The position numbers were made by a program, and so were the translations under genes. A stretch of 64,000 bases of DNA from assembly GCA_947561585.1 (NCBI GenBank), contig CANNZV010002291.1, positions 1 through 64,000 on the forward strand. The letters run 5' to 3'. This DNA is from Caprella mutica. Taxonomy: Eukaryota; Arthropoda; Malacostraca; Amphipoda; Caprellidae. Below, one piece after another: positions 46,440 through 56,821 of this stretch. The number at the start of each line of letters is the position of its first letter. Position 1 is the first letter of the stretch. The notes beneath the pieces were generated by a model. That model did not search any database and was not told where the DNA came from. It saw only the letters and a list, made by a program, of their open reading frames with translations.

Positions 46440-49390
46440 GAATTGGTGAATGAACAATATAATTCACATTAGTTATAGAGGTTCGTCCGATATTGTACCA
46501 ACATTGATGGATGACCTACTAAATTCAAAATATTAATCTATGTTCGTACGATGTTGTACCAACATTGGTGAATGACCTACCTAATTCACTGTTATTCGAT
46601 GCTTTCCGATGTTGTTCCAACGTTGTTGAATGACCTATTAATTTCAAATTGTTATTCGATGTTTGTCTGATGTTGTACGAACGTTGTTGAATGACCTACT
46701 AATTTCAGATTGTTATTTGATGTCCATCCGATGTTGTACGAACATTGTTGAATGACCTACTAATTTCAGATTGTTATTTGATGTCCATCCGATGTTGTAC
46801 GAACATTGCTGAATGATCTACTAATTTCAGATAGTTGTTATTCGATGTCCATCCGATGTTGTACGAACATTGTTGAATGACCTACTAATTTCAGATTGTT
46901 ATTTTATGTCCATCCGATGTTGTACGAACATTGCTGAATGATCTACTAATTTCAGATACTTATTCGATGTCCATCCGATGTTGTACGAACATTGTTGAAT
47001 GACCTACTTAATTCACATTATTATTCGATGTTGGTCCGATATTGTACGAACATTGTGTAATGACCTACTAATTTCACATTATTATTCGATGTTGGTCCGA
47101 TATTGTACGAACATTAATGAATGACCTACTAATTTCAGAATGTTATTCGATGTCCATCCGATGTTGTACAAACATTGTTGAATGACCTACTAATTTCAGA
47201 TTGTTATTTGATGTCCATCCGATGTTGTACGAACATTGCTGAATGATCTACTAATTTCAGATAGTTATTCGATGTCCATCCGATGTTGTACGAACATTGT
47301 TGAATGACCTACTTAATTCACATTATTATTCGATGTTGGTCCGATATTGTACGAACATTGTGTAATGACCTACTAATTTCACATTATTATTCGATGTTGG
47401 TCCGATGTTGTACGAACATTAATGAATGACCTACTAATTTCAGAATGTTATTCGATGTCCATCCGATGTTGTACGAACATTGTGTAATGACCTACTAATT
47501 TCAGATAGTTATTTGATGTCCATCCGATGTTGTACGAACATTGTGTAATGACCTACTAATTTCAGATAGTTATTTGATGTCCATCCGATGTTGTACGAAC
47601 ATTGCTGAATGATCTACTAATTTCAGATTGTTATTTGATGTCCATCCGATGTTGTACGAACATTGCTGAATGATCTACTAATTTCAGATAGTTATTCGAT
47701 GTCCATCCGATGTTGTACGAACATTGTTGAATGACCTACTAATTTCAGATTGTTATTTGATGTCCATCCGATGTTGTACGAACATTGCTGAATGATCTAC
47801 TAATTTCAGATAGTTATTCGATTTCCATCCGATGTTGTACGAACATTGTTGAATGACCTACTTAATTCACATTATTATTCGATGTTGGTCCGATATTGTA
47901 CGAACATTGTGTAATGACCTACTAATTTCACATTATTATTCGATGTTGGTCCGATATTGTACGAACATTAATGAATGACCTACTAATTTCAGAATGTTAT
48001 TCGATGTCCATCCGATGTTGTACAAACATTGTTGAATGACCTACTAATTTCAGATTGTTATTTGATGTCCATCCGATGTTGTACGAACATTGCTGAATGA
48101 TCTACTAATTTCAGATAGTTATTCGATGTCCATCCGATGTTGTACGAACATTGTTGAATGACCTACTTAATTCACATTATTATTCGATGTTGGTCCGATA
48201 TTGTACGAACATTGTGTAATGACCTACTAATTTCACATTATTATTCGATGTTGGTCCGATGTTGTACGAACATTAATGAATGACCTACTAATTTCAGAAT
48301 GTTATTCGATGTCCATCCGATGTTGTACGAACATTGTGTAATGACCTACTAATTTCAGATAGTTATTTGATGTCCATCCGATGTTGTACGAACATTGTGT
48401 AATGACCTACTAATTTCAGATAGTTATTTGATGTCCATCCGATGTTGTACGAACATTGCTGAATGATCTACTAATTTCAGATTGTTATTTGATGTCCATC
48501 CGATGTTGTACGAACATTGCTGAATGATCTACTAATTTCAGATAGTTATTCGATGTCCATCCGATGTTGTACGAACATTGTTGAATGACCTACTAATTTC
48601 AGATTGTTATTTGATGTCCATCCGATGTTGTACGAACATTGCTGAATGATCTACTAATTTCAGATAGTTATTCGATTTCCATCCGATGTTGTACGAACAT
48701 TGTTGAATGACCTACTTAATTCACATTATTATTCGATGTTGGTCCGATATTGTACGAACATTGTGTAATGACCTACTAATTTCACATTATTATTCGATGT
48801 TGGTCCGATGTTGTACGAACATTAATGAATGACCTACTAATTTCAGAATGTTATTCGATGTCCATCCGATGTTGTACGAACATTGTGTAATGACCTACTA
48901 ATTTCAGATAGTTATTTGATGTCCATCCGATGTAGTACGAACATTGTGTAATGACCTACTAATTTCAGATAGTTATTTGATGTCCATCCGATGTTGTACG
49001 AACATTGCTGAATGATCTACTAATTTCAGATTGTTATTCGATGTCCATCCGATGTTGTACGAACATTGTTGAAAGACCTACTAATTTCAGATAGTTATTC
49101 GATGTCCATCCGATGTTGTACGAACATTGTTGAATGACCTACTAATTTCAGAATGTTATTCGATGTCCATCCGATGTTTTACGAACATTGTTGAAAGACC
49201 TACTAATTTCAGATAGTTATTCGATGTCCATCCGATGTTGTACGAACATTGTTGAATGACCTACTAATTTCAGATTGTTATTTGATGTCCATCCGATGTT
49301 GTACGAACATTGCTGAATGATCTACTTAATTCACATTGTTGTTCGATGTTCGTCCGATGTTGTGCCAACGTTAATATGTGATTGACTAAA
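46440..49390. repeat. About 61-bp satellite with 853-bp higher-order repeat
   Basis: About 48 monomers of the form GATGTCCATCCGATGTTGTA, CGAACATTGTTGAATGACC, TACTAATTTCAGATTGTTAT. Marker variants recur at a fixed distance: TGTACAAACATTG at about 47167 and 48020, ATTTCCATCC at about 47820 and 48673, and CTACTTAATTCAC at 46993/47848/48701 and 47299/48151. This shows a higher-order unit of about 853 bp (14 monomers) present about twice and nearly identical. The array edges at 46440-46620 and 49320-49390 are diverged. Confidence 0.95.
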
Positions 49391-49514
49391 TTCACAACGT
49401 TGTATCGATGTTCGCACAACATTGTGAAACAACAAGACGACCTTGATACAATGTTACAATGCTAATACAATGTCGTACCGACGTTGTTTTGCTGCCTGGG
49501 TAGTCCTTCCCTAG

Positions 49515-49613
49515 AATACATCAGAGCCAATTTAGGAGACATTGTCGCCCAGTTCATTGATGTTGCAGTTCTTTTTAGAGTACATTCTTCCTATGTAACC
49601 ACGTGGGACACGT
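49515..49613 (+). other. Possible coding exon next to transposon end
   Basis: Directly after the right end of the 35764-49500 element, CCTTCCCTAG could act as a splice acceptor. An open frame of 33 codons follows (EYIRANLGDIVAQFIDVAVL then FRVHSSYVTTWDT), with GTGTAT/GTATAT donor-like words at 49612/49614. The hydrophobic spacing is protein-like and loosely recalls a helix of DH (RhoGEF) domains, but this is not enough to name it. The opposite strand is also open here. Confidence 0.2.
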
Positions 49614-50195
49614 GTATATGACAACAATTAGAAAATAGTTAGAAATCTGAATACCCTCTAACTATTTCAAATGATCTGTTTGATAAAATCTTCTTTTTTC
49701 TCAAAAAAACTAGTGCCTGAGTCTAAAATGTCACACAAACAAAATGTATTTAGTTGCATAATTTAAAATAACCTGTCCTATTTTTTTCTGAAACGTGGGA
49801 TGACCCCCCCCCCCCCCAAAAAAAAAAAAAATTCCGGTTAGTTTCTTTTTCTACCAAATATGAAAAAGACCAATTTTGCTATGAAATTTATGTATAATTT
49901 GATTAAAGATCTTCGGTCTTATGCATTTTATGTACATAGTATTACCGAAAATATATCTAATTAAGAAGGAGATCAATATGAAATGTATCTACAAAAAGTT
50001 TCACACAATATTTCAAGGAATATAAAAAACTGAAAAGGATTTTTTTTAGAGATATTTCTACATAGATAACAATTTTCAACGGAAAAATCTTTGCGTCCTG
50101 AAAAATATCCGAACGAAGTTTTCTCTCTCATATTTGATATCGAAAAGTGAATGTTTTGTTTTTTCCAGAGAAAAAGGAAGCTTAATACGACGTGA
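49614..50195. other. AT-rich spacer with C14A14 tract
   Basis: A run of about 14 C then 14 A lies at 49804-49831. No gene. A strong polypyrimidine acceptor-like stretch (TGTTTTGTTTTTTCCAG) ends at 50168. Confidence 0.5.
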
Positions 50196-50375
50196 AAGAC
50201 TGAGGATATAGTCTCCGAAACATCACGCCAAACTGTAACAGGATTAGCTGCCGAAGATGCTGATATCGTTATCCACTCTCTAGGAGTTTACAGAAAGAAA
50301 ACATGGAGGAGTTCAAATTCTTCCTTTAGCACCAACCACCTTTTTTTAAGATATCTTTTCAAGAAGGGTAAATAA
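50196..50375 (+). other. Protein-like open stretch, possible exon or relic
   Basis: After the acceptor-like site at 50168, this frame has a TGA at 50193-50195. It is then open for 59 codons, including SETSRQTVTGLAAEDADIVI and HSLGVYRKKTW, up to TAA 50373-50375. A donor-like GGTAAA sits at 50367. The composition is unusually protein-like for this AT-rich setting. No family is recognised. It may be a decayed exon or transposon fragment. Confidence 0.2.
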
Positions 50376-51394
50376 TGCTGCTAGAAAGTTTTGGGCGAAG
50401 TGATGATATTGAATGAATTGCATGACTTCTAAAACAACACTAAAACAGCGCTAAAAAATTAAATATATAAATGAATTAATGATATAACTGGTCTATACTA
50501 TTAGATATTATAATGATAATTCTAATTGATTGTAGGAAATCCTTTCAAGCAATAAATAAATCTTTTCTTTCTTTTTTGCTGCTTCAATGAGTTGAATAAA
50601 GTTTCATTACAGAAACAAATGTGGTAAGTATGTAACATTAATTGATTTCAATAAAAAAAAACTCTAGTAAATCTATTAAATATTAATATAGTTTTAAATA
50701 AAAATTAATTGTATAAATGTATGTATGAATAAAATATGATATGCTAGACTGTAAATAATTCATGAATATATATAATATTTTCCAGTTTTAACTAATTAAT
50801 TGAGTTACATTGTTTTACTTATTTTTAATAAAAATAATTGAGGAAGGAAGTCTTGTTAGGAATACTTTTTATGTAGTTAATACTATTCCATTTATTAACT
50901 GAATAAATTTTTTATTCTTCGTTAACTGAAGCTGAACTGTTCTTTTTTTCTCTCGATTACATCATTCTATGTTTTTAATTCTTTTCAATAATTATATATA
51001 TTATTCTAAACAGTTTTGCCACTGTATTGAAAAAAATACATTTTGATCGAATTGTCAATTGAAAACACTTATGTACTACGAGTTTAAATAAAATATTGTA
51101 GTTTGTTGTACAGGAATCTCTCGATAGATGATTAGTAACAAGAATGTTACTAATCAGTTATAAATAAATTTATTTTTATGGTAATTGAAGATATTGAAAG
51201 TATTTCATTCGATGTAATGGAAACTTTACGTCCACATGAATATCATCCTTTACTATTGATTCAAAATGTTATATAATACAAAGCAACCAACTTCACCTCA
51301 AAAATAATTCAGATGTTGTTCCATAAATAATTACTAGTTCTGATGTTGGCAAAGTGAACTATCGATAGAAACACGAAGTTTCAGTTTCCTGGAA
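50376..51394. other. AT-rich intergenic DNA, no gene
   Basis: No frame or repeat beyond A/T runs. Confidence 0.5.
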
Positions 51395-51672
51395 ATTTGT
51401 GATGATGTACTATCAGAGAAAAGTCACTGTTATGATGTACTATCAGAGAAAAGAGTCACTGTGATGATGTACTATCAGAGAAAAGAGTCACTGTGATGAT
51501 GTACTATCAGAGAAAAGTCACTGTTATGATGTACTATCAGAGAAAAGAGTCACTGTGATGATGTACTATCAGAGAAAAGAGTCACTGTGATGTTGTACTG
51601 TCAGAGAAAAGAGTCACTGTGGTGATGTACTATCAGACAAAAGAGTCACTGTGGTGATGTACTACCATAGAA
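51395..51672 (+). repeat. 32-bp minisatellite, about 9 copies (array 3 of 3)
   Basis: Same unit and orientation as 42698-43109. Two units lack AGAG before TCAC (29-bp variants). The last unit grades into ATTAATTTCACAAATCA, a sequence that also follows single-copy relatives near 20930 and 54400. Confidence 0.95.
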
Positions 51673-52600
51673 TAAAGTCATTGCAGGATATTAATTTCAC
51701 AAATCAATGTTTTTTTATTTCTTATTTTATTAAATCCTATGAAAAATATCGTCACGTTTATAGTCCAAATGTTAAAATATCCACAAGCACTACAAAAAGT
51801 AAAGTTTCCTTTTTGATATTATACATGCAGTTTTCTTTAACGGATTTATAAGTAATTCTTATTGGCTCCCTAGGAATAAATTAAAGAACATGAAGACCAA
51901 TTTGAATTGAAGAATTCTAAGTCATCGTATATCAAAGATGGTGAATTTAGTTGTTTTTCAGATATCGAACCACGGATGATCTTTGCGAAATATAATATTC
52001 AATATACATACAATGAAGATCTCTAAAATTTTGGTTATTTTTAGAATAACTTGGATTTTTATAAATTAGTATTAGGATTTTATTTTGTTATTCAGATTGT
52101 TTGAAAAAATATCCAGATCTCTGGTTATTACCCAGATTTATTATTTTTCTGATACCTAGAATTGCAGATATAAAGATTTCTCTAGTGTATTACTCGTTAG
52201 AAATAGTTATGGACAACCTGTAAATTATCCCATTTATAAATTAACAAGATTTTACTAGCGCCTCTTCATTCTCAAGTCTAAAAAATGTTCCATCACAAAG
52301 ACCAAAGATTAGTTTGGTATCAACTGCCGATTGAGTCGTTGTTGTAATTCAGAATTGTCAGAGCCCTATTACCTCGAGTCATTACACTGATGGTGGCCAC
52401 TAAATCAGCGATTACTTTGATAACATTCGCACATCCGCTAAATTGAACTAAAGCCTTATTACAAAGTCATCTTCATGATTGATATGAACGGTATACCTGA
52501 TGCTAAACATAGTATACCTTCTGATGGATTCATCGAATAATTATGAGAACTATTTTATGTTATCTGTATTTAGTCTTAAATAATTATATTGAATACAGTA
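51673..52600. other. AT-rich intergenic DNA, no gene
   Basis: A slightly GC-richer patch at 52250-52450 has no supported frame. Confidence 0.45.
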
Positions 52601-53814
52601 GGGTCGGACGGGGTATCACTACGCATACCACTTTTATGGGGTATCAATCCGCACCTCTTATAGTTTTAAAACCACTTGTTTTAACCTAAATCTGATTGCC
52701 CCATTATTTCAAGCATCATTTTTTGTCCCATAAACATCATGACACACCATTATCCTATGAATATTTCTAGAGTTAAATCGCGATGTACGTGGAGCTCTCA
52801 AAACGAACTGAAAAAGTTTGCGCTGGTGATATTTAATTCCCGCAAACTGTCCAATAACTCTAGAACCGAACATTAACAGTTACATTATTTCAAATTTTCA
52901 ACTCCAGTTTTAACGGTCGGTTTTCCCGCCACAACCGTGCGCAGTGATATCCCAGAAAATTTAGAGTAGATGGGTATCACTGCGCATCATCAATAACCAT
53001 ATTTGTATGTAAATAAATATAAAGAAAATGAGTTTTTAGCTCTTAATAAAGGCATAAATATTGAATAAGGTGTTATTTAATTTTAAAATTGATTAACAAT
53101 TAACCTACGATAGTAATAGCTATGCTACTCGATGTGGGAGGTATTAAGATAGGGAGAGGGGGTAATTATTGGTTGGGGATGAGAGGTTATTGAATTAAAT
53201 ATTGATTAACAATAAACCTACGTTCGAATAATAAGACTTGCTATAAGTAGTTAACTAATTACGTAAAATTTAAGTGTTAAATTTTTTGTTGATTCATTGA
53301 AATTTAATATTTGTTTAAAAGGTAAGGGACAATTAGATTGGGGAGAGGGTATGTAGAGAGGGAAACACAGACATTTAGATTGGGACTGGGGGATTTAGAT
53401 GGGGGGAAAGGGGGATAAATGGGGGAGAGAGAAAATTTAGATGGGGAAGGGGGGAATTTAGATGGGGAGAGGAGACGGATATTTAGATGATAAAGACAGA
53501 GGTTTAGATAAGGGAAGGATAGGTAGAAAAATGGGGAGAGGAGGGATTTAGGTCGGGCAGATAAGTGCTATATTTATGCAATCGCAGTAATACCCCTTCA
53601 TGTGCGCAGTGATATCCCTTTACACTCACTAAAAGTTGCGCACGAAAAATTGTCAATAAGTATTTCATTTATTTAGGTATTATATCGAAACTGGTTGAGA
53701 ACCATCCTCATTCATGACTATTTCATCACGAGAAAATTAGTTTCTCTTGTACATTTAGTTTTTGAGTAAATACAGAGTTTACAGGATTGTGCGCAGTGAT
53801 ACCCCGTCCGACCC
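52601..53814. mobile_element. 1,214-bp TA-flanked DNA transposon relic
   Basis: Ends are GGGTCGGACGGGGTATCACT and its inverse, with TA on both sides (52599-52600, 53815-53816). The TIRs extend about 26 bp through ACTRCGCA. The end core TGCGCAGTGATAYCC recurs inside at about 52940, 52980 (inverted) and 53605, giving subterminal repeats. The middle (53130-53560) is strikingly purine-rich on the plus strand, with runs of four to six G. No transposase frame. A TA target fits the Tc1/mariner/pogo group, but no family is claimed. Confidence 0.85.
53130..53560 (+). repeat. G-rich purine tract, G-quadruplex-prone
   Basis: Loose repeats of GATTTAGATGGGGAGAGG. The stretch near 53395-53430 has tracts of five to six G separated by AAA and ATAAAT, close to the canonical quadruplex pattern. 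Confidence 0.6.
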
Positions 53815-53816
53815 TA

Positions 53817-55143
53817 ATTCGTATAAATTGCATGGTGAACTTTATCTTTATTCAAGTTGTGGAAATGGAATGCCTTTTAAGCAATTAATCACTTCGATTT
53901 CATCATGCTACTATCAGTATTTTTTTTTTTTCATCTGATAAAATAAAAGTACGCAACAACTATAGAACAGTTCAAAAGAATATTCAAAACATATATTTTA
54001 CACCGATAGTGTTAAAAGGTTTTAACCAAAAACCGATTTATACGACTGCATAGTGAATCATTAAGGAATATAAAAACAATCAATCTAATATTGATACCAC
54101 TGATTATTGATATAGCTACCCATTAATAAATAAATTAATCTCTTGACTGCAAGCATCATGCAACATAAAAGCAACGAACAAATTGATTATTACCGATAAT
54201 TATAGTTCACTATATTAATAATCAAAATATTGTATCTCCTAGATCTGTTTCTTTTTATTTTTATAATAAATGTATACCAAAATACAATATTCATGAATAC
54301 ATATAAAAAAATAATAATATCAAAAAAGTTTTCTATATATATATATATATTATACTGTTAAAAAGTTATCGATAAAACGAACAAGAGTCTCCGTATGATG
54401 TAAATTTCACAAATCATATTTTACTAACTTATAATTATTTTTCAATCTTAAAAATTTGTCATCTTGTACCTACCCAGATAAATAATTTAAATTATCTAAA
54501 AGCATTGGATAAGTAAGGTTTCATTTTAGAAATGTGATATTAGTGAACTGTCATCAGCCATTTTTACACCATTTATTGTACGATTGAGAAAATTATATAT
54601 AATGAGCAATTATAATAATTACCATATTGAAAAAAAAATAACCTACCTAATGCAAATCTAATATCTCCAATATTTTTCCCTCTCCTCTCCAGAACTTCCA
54701 GCCGAACTCATTTATCAAAACCTCATTATAAAGTTATAATCCTCTTCTATAAGTTTTAGCTGCCATTAAATGTTATCGTACAGCATTAAATATTTACGTA
54801 CTGGCTTATACATTGTTGTAAGTAAAGAAAGCAATAACTTTGACAATATCTATTCTTTACTGTTAGAGAAATAAAGTAACAGTAAATGAGAAATTATCAT
54901 ATTAAATTTTACGAATTGTAAGTTATCATTTAAATAGAATGGTAACAATTTGTTATTCTTTTCCATTAAGAAATTAAATAAAAAATAAATGAAAATATAC
55001 ATGGCATTAAATTTTTTCGAATTATCAACTAAATAGAATAATAACTAAATAAACTGATCTATGTAAAATTCACTCATTATTAAAAACAGTCAGTAATTAA
55101 AAATCTCATCAACGTGATTTACAATCCATGGTTACTGATATCG
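53817..55143. other. AT-rich intergenic DNA, no gene
   Basis: Includes an (AT)n run at about 54335-54352 and a single relative of the minisatellite flank at 54385-54420 (AGAGTCTCCGTATGATGTAA). No gene. Confidence 0.5.
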
Positions 55144-55149
55144 TTTATT
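55144..55149 (-). promoter_or_regulatory. Possible polyadenylation signal AATAAA
   Basis: Minus-strand AATAAA 39 bases beyond the TAG that ends the possible exon at 55188-55337. The spacing is normal, but the hexamer is common in AT-rich DNA. Confidence 0.3.
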
Positions 55150-55187
55150 GCAAATTTCTTTAGATCTTTTTCATCAAAGTATTTCTT

Positions 55188-55337
55188 CTATTCCTGAATC
55201 CTTTCCCACAAAATTCCCGTAGAATGTGGGAGCAAGCCACAGATTCTGAAGAATGGCTTCCGACATCCTAATTTAAATGCCTTCAGCCAGAGACCGTCCA
55301 TTCTGCCCAACTGGTCAAACAAATATTCACTGACCGT
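55188..55337 (-). CDS. Possible 3'-terminal coding exon, unknown protein
   Basis: On the minus strand a clean acceptor (TCCTAACATCTTACAG, ending at 55338) precedes 49 open codons and TAG, with AATAAA 39 bases further. The encoded tail (TVSEYLFDQLGRMDGLWLKA then FKLGCRKPFFRICG and more) is rich in Leu, Phe, Arg, Lys and Gly and reads like real protein rather than AT-rich noise. The patch is GC-richer than its surroundings. If real, upstream exons lie to the right and the BEL element sits in the same-strand intron. No family is recognised. One plus-strand frame is open only with stops, which favours the minus strand. A decayed mobile sequence remains possible. Confidence 0.3.
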   Translation of the reverse strand, partial: TVSEYLFDQLGRMDGLWLKAFKLGCRKPFFRICGLLPHSTGILWERIQE

Positions 55338-55467
55338 CTGTAAGATGTTAGGATTCAAAATATATATTATTATATTTCATAGAATATAATGCATGTATAG
55401 AAAATAGTAACCACTGAAATAAATTTTCTATATATACATTATTACTATTTTTCTTCTTTTTATATTA

Positions 55468-55806
55468 CAGTAGAATTCTGTATAGTGAAATTACCTCTAT
55501 AGTGAACATATTTTGTTTAGTGTGCTGCAAATGACCATAAGTTTTCTATGCATTTCTATATATTAGGTAAGTTATATTCCATGAAAGAGGAGTTCTACCA
55601 GTGCAACTCCTCTATAAAGAAGTCATGTCTATTGAACCATCATTATTTCTAGAGTTCTGAGAAAATAAAATCTATCTTAAATGAATTTATTTGAAAATGA
55701 AAGAAAATATTTTTCTTAATAAAATATTCATCTCCTATATCCTCTATAGTAGAGTACACTCTCTATAGTGAACTAGTTGCAGTTCAGTGTAGAGGAGTTC
55801 TACACT
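55468..55806. mobile_element. About 340-bp MITE-like element
   Basis: Left end CAGTAGAATTCTGTATAGTG; right end, read inward, resembles GTGTAGAACTCCTCTACACT. Subterminal CTCTATAGTGAAC appears near both ends in related form (about 55495 and 55759), and GGAGTTCTAC occurs twice. It resembles pogo-type ends (CAGTAGAAC), which is inference. No coding. Confidence 0.55.
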
Positions 55807-56408
55807 CCACAGTATCTAATTCCAGCACTTGCCTTACTTACTTACTTTAAATTCAACCACCCTACTAAATTCAATAACGCACGTTCAATTGTTTCTATCT
55901 GTCCATATTACTCACATCAATAATCAATGATATCACTGTGCCAAACACCTTTAATTGAACATTATCACTCTAGCTAGACTCGAATAGAAGTCCTATAAAT
56001 TCCCTACTGAATTACCAATGAAGGAAATCAACTTTCCGACAGCGGCATATTGCCAATCTAACAATTAAGTGTCAGAAAACGTACTGCAAATTGAATCCTG
56101 AATAACTAATTGATCATTATAATACAGTTTGCTCCACATAAAACGCTGAACCAATCGACTTTTTTTAACTAAAAATAGTATTGTATATTCTATTATTTTT
56201 TTTTCGGTAAAATTCACTTATTTTAGGAAGCAACAAGTAATTAAAATTAATATTATATTATTCTTAAACAAACTCTACCAAAATTAGGTTACAAAATGAC
56301 AGAAAACTCTCAAACATCTTTCAAGAAAGAAAAATCAATCTTAGAATAACCTTAAATATTATCTATTAGGGAAAATACCAATATATCATTTATATATATA
56401 TTAGCCAT
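55807..56408. other. AT-rich spacer, no gene
   Basis: Nothing supported. Ends in ATATTAGCCAT at the assembly gap. Confidence 0.5.
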
Positions 56409-56432
56409 NNNNNNNNNNNNNNNNNNNNNNNN
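56409..56432. other. Assembly gap (24 N)
   Basis: The gap is flanked by TATTAGCCAT on the left and ATGGCTAATA on the right, a 10-bp inverted match. It removes the base pairs where the target-site duplication of the BEL element should be. Confidence 0.98.
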
Positions 56433-56433
56433 A

Positions 56434-56562
56434 TGGCTAATAGAACAAAAAATTTCTGTTAAGTAAATACACTATTTGCAGCAATCTAAAGAAGTATAAA
56501 AAATCAGGCATAACCTAGTAAGTGTCAAAGAAGTTTTTAGTTTAACATCACTGGACGTGACA
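56434..56562 (-). repeat. 3' LTR of BEL element (visible part)
   Basis: TGGCTAATAGAAC to GGACGTGACA on the plus strand, i.e. TG...CA in either sense. No difference from 63391-63519 was noticed. It begins one base after the N-gap, so its outer limit is uncertain. Confidence 0.85.
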
Positions 56563-56573
56563 CTCCCACCCGG
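56563..56573 (-). other. Polypurine tract
   Basis: Minus-strand GGGTGGGAG immediately upstream of the 3' LTR start TGTCACGTCC. This is where plus-strand DNA synthesis is primed in LTR retrotransposons, and it supports the inner LTR boundary. Confidence 0.7.
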
Positions 56574-56670
56574 CGACGAACGTCGCAACTCATCTCAACA
56601 AACAATATTACGCGCATCAAATAGAATTTACGAAATACAATATAGAAGACAGATTACAAAACACAACATC

Positions 56671-56757
56671 ATATATAAACTACAAAACAACGCAACTAAA
56701 TATATAAACTACAAAAAACACAACTAAATATATAAACTACAAAAAACACAACTAAAT
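56671..56757. repeat. 28-bp tandem repeat in BEL 3' region
   Basis: Three copies of ATATATAAACTACAAAAAAC followed by ACAACTAA. Confidence 0.85.
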
Positions 56758-56821
56758 TAACAAATAGTTTCCATTTCACAGTACAGACATCCTTGCCCAT
56801 ACCGCCATGCATGAGCTATCA

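Larger units (their letters stand above)
35764..49500. mobile_element. Candidate 13.7-kb non-autonomous DNA transposon, or two related ends
   Basis: The left end is CCCAAGCAGCAAATCAACG followed by TCG; the right end is its inverse, CCCAGGCAGCAAAACAACG followed by TCG when read inward (two mismatches in 22). Both are flanked by TA (35762-35763, 49501-49502). Inside each end are tandem arrays (35776-36590 and 46440-49390). Their shared core GATGTTGTACCAACRTT points in opposite directions, as expected for one inverted-ended element. No transposase lies inside, and the interior has filled with other repeats. The alternative is two separate elements of one family that each lost an end. The superfamily is not recognised. 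Confidence 0.45.
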
